64,000 nt of DNA from Paracoccaceae bacterium (GTDB taxonomy: Bacteria; Pseudomonadota; Alphaproteobacteria; Rhodobacterales; Rhodobacteraceae): assembly GCA_033344815.1 (NCBI GenBank), contig JAWPMR010000001.1, positions 606,136 to 670,135 of the forward strand, written 5' to 3'. A model generated the notes under the pieces. It was not told the origin of the DNA and did not search any database. It saw only the letters and a list, made by a program, of their open reading frames with translations. This document shows, piece by piece, positions 61,666 through 64,000 of this stretch. The first letter of the stretch is position 1; each line of letters begins with the position of its first letter. Position numbers and translations under genes: made by a program.

Positions 61666-62592
61666 ATGGCCTTGTTGAGTTTCAAAAAGAAAGACGCAGC
61701 CCCCGCCACGCCCGCCGACCCTGTGGTCGAAGCATTTTTGCGTGACTATTCCATTGAGGTGATGCCGCGCACCGCAGAGAAGGTCGAAAACTTCCGCGAC
61801 CTGCTCCCCGACGGCACACGGGTCTACGTCGCCCATATTGAGGGGACGCCAATTGAAGACATGGTGGCCACGGCAAAACGCCTGAATGCGGATGGTTTTC
61901 CCGTCATGCCGCATTTTCCGGCGCGAATCATAAAGGACAAAGCCACGCTTGCCGATTGGATTGCGCGCTATCAAGGCGAAGCGGATGTCAAGCAGGCGCT
62001 GTTGCTGGCGGGGGGCGTTGAAACACCGCACGGTGATTTCGACAGTTCGATGCAATTGATGGAAACCGGTCTCTTTGACCAAGCCGGTTTTGAGCGCCTG
62101 CACGTTGCCGGGCATCCCGAAGGCAATCGCGACATTGATTCTGATGGGTCCATGCAAAATGTGACTGCCGCATTGCAATGGAAAAATGACTTCCAGAGCC
62201 GTACGGATGCGAAAATGGCAATTGCGACGCAGTTTGCCTTCGACGCAAAACCCATCATTGCCTGGGCGGATAATCTGGCGGCGGAAGGCATCACCCTGCC
62301 CGTTCACATAGGTATTGCGGGGCCCGCCAAGCTGCAAACACTGATCAAGTTCGCCATTGCCTGCGGTGTGGGACCCTCTCTCAAAGTTCTGCAAAAGCGG
62401 GCGATGGACGTAACCAAGCTGTTGATGCCCTATGAACCTTGGGATGTCGTGGCACAACTTGCCGCGCATAAAGCCGCCAATCCGGACTTCAACATCAGCA
62501 ATGTGCATTTCTTCCCGCTTGGCGGGATCAAGACCAACGCCACATGGGCCACCGACAACGGGGGGCCTGACGCCGCCCCTGCAAATGCCTGA
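61666..62592 (+). CDS. Methylenetetrahydrofolate reductase-like protein
   Basis: A cytosolic TIM-barrel protein of 308 residues of the MetF family. MALLSFKKKDAAPATP is followed by DYSIEVMPRTAEKVENF, VYVAHIEGTPIEDMVATAKR, and late blocks LPVHIGIAGPAKLQTL and VHFFPLGGIKTNATWA. The AATQFAFDA-like TQFAFDAKPI motif supports a MetF-type fold. It is a divergent MetF that in this group is encoded with the corrinoid methyltransferase below, probably for oxidising methyl groups from betaine-type compounds or for serine/formate one-carbon flow. An AAAGGA site precedes the ATG. Confidence 0.85.
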   Translation: MALLSFKKKDAAPATPADPVVEAFLRDYSIEVMPRTAEKVENFRDLLPDGTRVYVAHIEGTPIEDMVATAKRLNADGFPVMPHFPARIIKDKATLADWIARYQGEADVKQALLLAGGVETPHGDFDSSMQLMETGLFDQAGFERLHVAGHPEGNRDIDSDGSMQNVTAALQWKNDFQSRTDAKMAIATQFAFDAKPIIAWADNLAAEGITLPVHIGIAGPAKLQTLIKFAIACGVGPSLKVLQKRAMDVTKLLMPYEPWDVVAQLAAHKAANPDFNISNVHFFPLGGIKTNATWATDNGGPDAAPANA

Positions 62593-62607
62593 TCCAAGGA
62601 CTGCTTC

Positions 62608-63690
62608 ATGACCAAGACCATCGTCGAATCAAAATCCAAGACCGCCATCATCGGTTTTGATCAGCCGTTCTGCGTGATCGGAGAACGGATCAATCCCACG
62701 GGTCGCAAAAAGCTCGCGATGGAACTCGAGGCGGGGGATTTTTCCACCGTTGAGGCGGACGCGGTGGCGCAGGTCGCCGCTGGTGCCACGGTGCTCGACA
62801 TAAATTCGGGAGCGGTTTTCACCAACAAGATGGCCCAAGACAAACGCTACGCGGATAATAACTTTGTGGAACCACCCTTGATGAAGGAACTGGTTGAACG
62901 TGTGCAAGCCATCGTCGATGTGCCGCTGTGCATCGATAGCTCCGTGCCTGGTGCGCTGGAATCAGGTTTGGCCGCCGCTGAGGGTCGGCCCCTTCTGAAC
63001 TCTGTCACCGGCGAAGAAGAGCGGCTGGAGCTGGTATTGCCGCTTGTCAAAAAATACAATGTCCCTGTGGTTGCGATTTCCAATGATGATACCGGGATTT
63101 CCGAAGATCCTGATGTGCGGTTTGCAGTAGCCAAGAAAATCGTCGAACGCGCGGCGGATTTTGGCATCCCTGCTCATGACATTGTTGTTGACCCGCTTGT
63201 TATGCCGATTGGCGCCATGGCAACTGCTGGCCATCAAGTCTTTACTCTGGTTCGACGGCTACGCGAAGAACTGGGCGTCAACACGACATGTGGCGCATCC
63301 AACATCTCCTTTGGACTGCCAAATCGACACGGGATCAACAATGCCTTTCTGCCTATGGCCATGGGCGCTGGCATGACATCAGCAATCATGAATCCGGTTG
63401 CTCTGCCAGTGCCCGTCGCCAGAATAGAGGCCAAGAAACTTGAATTGCAGGCCGCTGGCGTGGTCTTCCCGGAGGAAATGGATCTGGAGCTGTTTTGCCA
63501 GTTGACCGGTTTGGGCTCCACGAAATCACGACCCGGCAAGGAAATGGAAGCCATTCGAGCGGCCAATTTCCTGACCAATAATGACCCCCATGGCGGGGCG
63601 TGGATCGCCTTCAACAAAGAAGCGCCCAAACCCGGTCAGGAAGGGCGTGGACGCGCCGCGCGAACCGGCGGGCGCCGCAGACGCGCTTAA
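62608..63690 (+). CDS. Methyltetrahydrofolate:corrinoid methyltransferase
   Basis: A pterin-binding (dihydropteroate-synthase-fold) protein of 360 residues. FCVIGERINPTGRKKLAMEL, GATVLDINSGAVF, PLCIDSSVPGALESGL and NTTCGASNISFGLPNRHGIN are the blocks of the MtgA/MtvA/AcsE-type folate methyltransferases. It transfers a methyl between a corrinoid protein and tetrahydrofolate. The C-terminal 20 residues are Arg-rich. It lies 15 bases after the MetF-like gene. The corrinoid protein partner is not in the window. Confidence 0.88.
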   Translation: MTKTIVESKSKTAIIGFDQPFCVIGERINPTGRKKLAMELEAGDFSTVEADAVAQVAAGATVLDINSGAVFTNKMAQDKRYADNNFVEPPLMKELVERVQAIVDVPLCIDSSVPGALESGLAAAEGRPLLNSVTGEEERLELVLPLVKKYNVPVVAISNDDTGISEDPDVRFAVAKKIVERAADFGIPAHDIVVDPLVMPIGAMATAGHQVFTLVRRLREELGVNTTCGASNISFGLPNRHGINNAFLPMAMGAGMTSAIMNPVALPVPVARIEAKKLELQAAGVVFPEEMDLELFCQLTGLGSTKSRPGKEMEAIRAANFLTNNDPHGGAWIAFNKEAPKPGQEGRGRAARTGGRRRRA

Positions 63691-63719
63691 CCGCTAAAAA
63701 GCTTTGTAAATTTACCCAG

Positions 63720-63746
63720 CCCCAATGCGCAAGCCTTGGGGTTTTT
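63720..63746 (+). terminator. Rho-independent terminator after the methyltransferase gene
   Basis: CCCCAA (63720-63725) pairs with TTGGGG (63736-63741) around a 10-base loop that can extend slightly, followed by TTTTT (63742-63746). It lies 30 bases after the stop and ends the one-carbon operon. Confidence 0.8.
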
Positions 63747-63925
63747 CTTGTGGTTAGAGGCCGCAAAACCAAGAAAACCAGGCCCTTGCAGGCGATCGGC
63801 AAAAAGTTCTCGGCTAGTAACGCTGTCTTAACGGACTGCGCTCTACAACCTCTCTTATTCAATTAGGCAGCCGATGTGGAGAGAGCGATGCACCTGCAAA
63901 GATCTTGTTATTTAAGGGCGGCATT

Positions 63926-64000
63926 ATGAGTGATCCAATCACCCTCGCTCCCCGTCTCGATTTACCTGCGGCTTCCGCTTTGATGACCACTCTGAAGGAT
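63926..64000 (+). CDS. Start of a probable STAS-domain protein (truncated by window end)
   Basis: An ATG at 63926 preceded by AAGGGCGG opens 25 codons to the window edge, starting MSDPITLAPRLDLPAASALM. LxxxLDLPAASALMTTLK fits the beginning of STAS domains (anti-sigma antagonist fold) such as those placed upstream of chemotaxis genes in Rhodobacteraceae. With only 25 residues the call is provisional. Confidence 0.5.
   Translation, partial: MSDPITLAPRLDLPAASALMTTLKD

Noticed and set aside
61645-62508. Minus-strand open frame of 287 codons opposite the MetF-like gene
   Set aside because: Composition is that of an antisense shadow, and the plus strand has family motifs and a ribosome site.

Overview
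The window is GC-rich and gene-dense and comes from an alphaproteobacterium of the Rhodobacteraceae, almost certainly a Roseobacter-group aerobic anoxygenic phototroph. The strongest evidence is a light-harvesting-2 (puc) operon at 48.9-52.1 kb with a tandem pair of TGT-N12-ACA (PpsR/CrtJ-type) sites upstream. Supporting evidence is the wealth of TRAP, TTT and ABC uptake systems, the overlapping ATGA gene junctions, and the MetF-like/methyltetrahydrofolate methyltransferase cluster typical of this group. No rRNA, tRNA or CRISPR was seen.

Left part (1-19.4 kb): (a) a sugar-amine type cluster of PfkB kinase, SIS deglycase-like enzyme, DeoR regulator and a four-gene spermidine/putrescine-type ABC importer; (b) a minus-strand operon with a polysaccharide-deacetylase/allantoinase-like hydrolase, an amidohydrolase, an Asp/Glu-racemase-like protein lacking both cysteines, and a TRAP transporter; (c) a second amidohydrolase followed by a TctCAB transporter; (d) a divergent arylmalonate-decarboxylase-like protein with a GntR regulator. 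From 19.4 to 22.8 kb lies a gene graveyard: a short-chain dehydrogenase remnant, a broken aminoglycoside-phosphotransferase-family gene and a broken class III aminotransferase.

Middle part (22.8-42.3 kb): two related NMT1/SsuA-type ABC importers flank a LysR gene. One is joined to an allantoinase-like cyclic amidohydrolase, an SDR and a cysteine-hydrolase homologue without its catalytic Cys and Lys; the other lies near a third amidohydrolase. Then comes a plus-strand hydantoin-utilisation operon: polar-amino-acid-type ABC importer, N-carbamoyl-D-amino-acid hydrolase, flavin-reductase-like protein, DapA-family protein, hydantoinase and hydantoin racemase. Together the first 42 kb looks like an accessory island for importing and opening cyclic amides, ureides and related N-heterocycles as nitrogen and carbon sources. 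An IS3-family remnant and other non-coding or decayed DNA follow (42.3-44.4 kb).

Right part (44.4-64 kb): a ZrgA-like zinc-binding protein with ABC ATPase, FtsX-type permease and two DUF3299 proteins; the puc operon (pucB, pucA, pucC and an eight-repeat PucE-like protein); a universal stress protein and AGCS amino-acid/sodium symporter; a 1008-residue ABC-type fusion with a degenerate ATP site and a cyclic-nucleotide-binding domain; a Cache-like secreted protein; rlmE and ppx; and a folate one-carbon cluster. The window ends at the start of a probable STAS-domain gene.

Most interesting points: the 25-residue repeat protein of the puc operon, the LH2 alpha subunit with Phe44-Leu45 (a blue-shifted antenna signature) and a long C-terminal tail, the ABC-cNMP fusion with lost Walker A, and several enzyme homologues in the island that lack catalytic residues.
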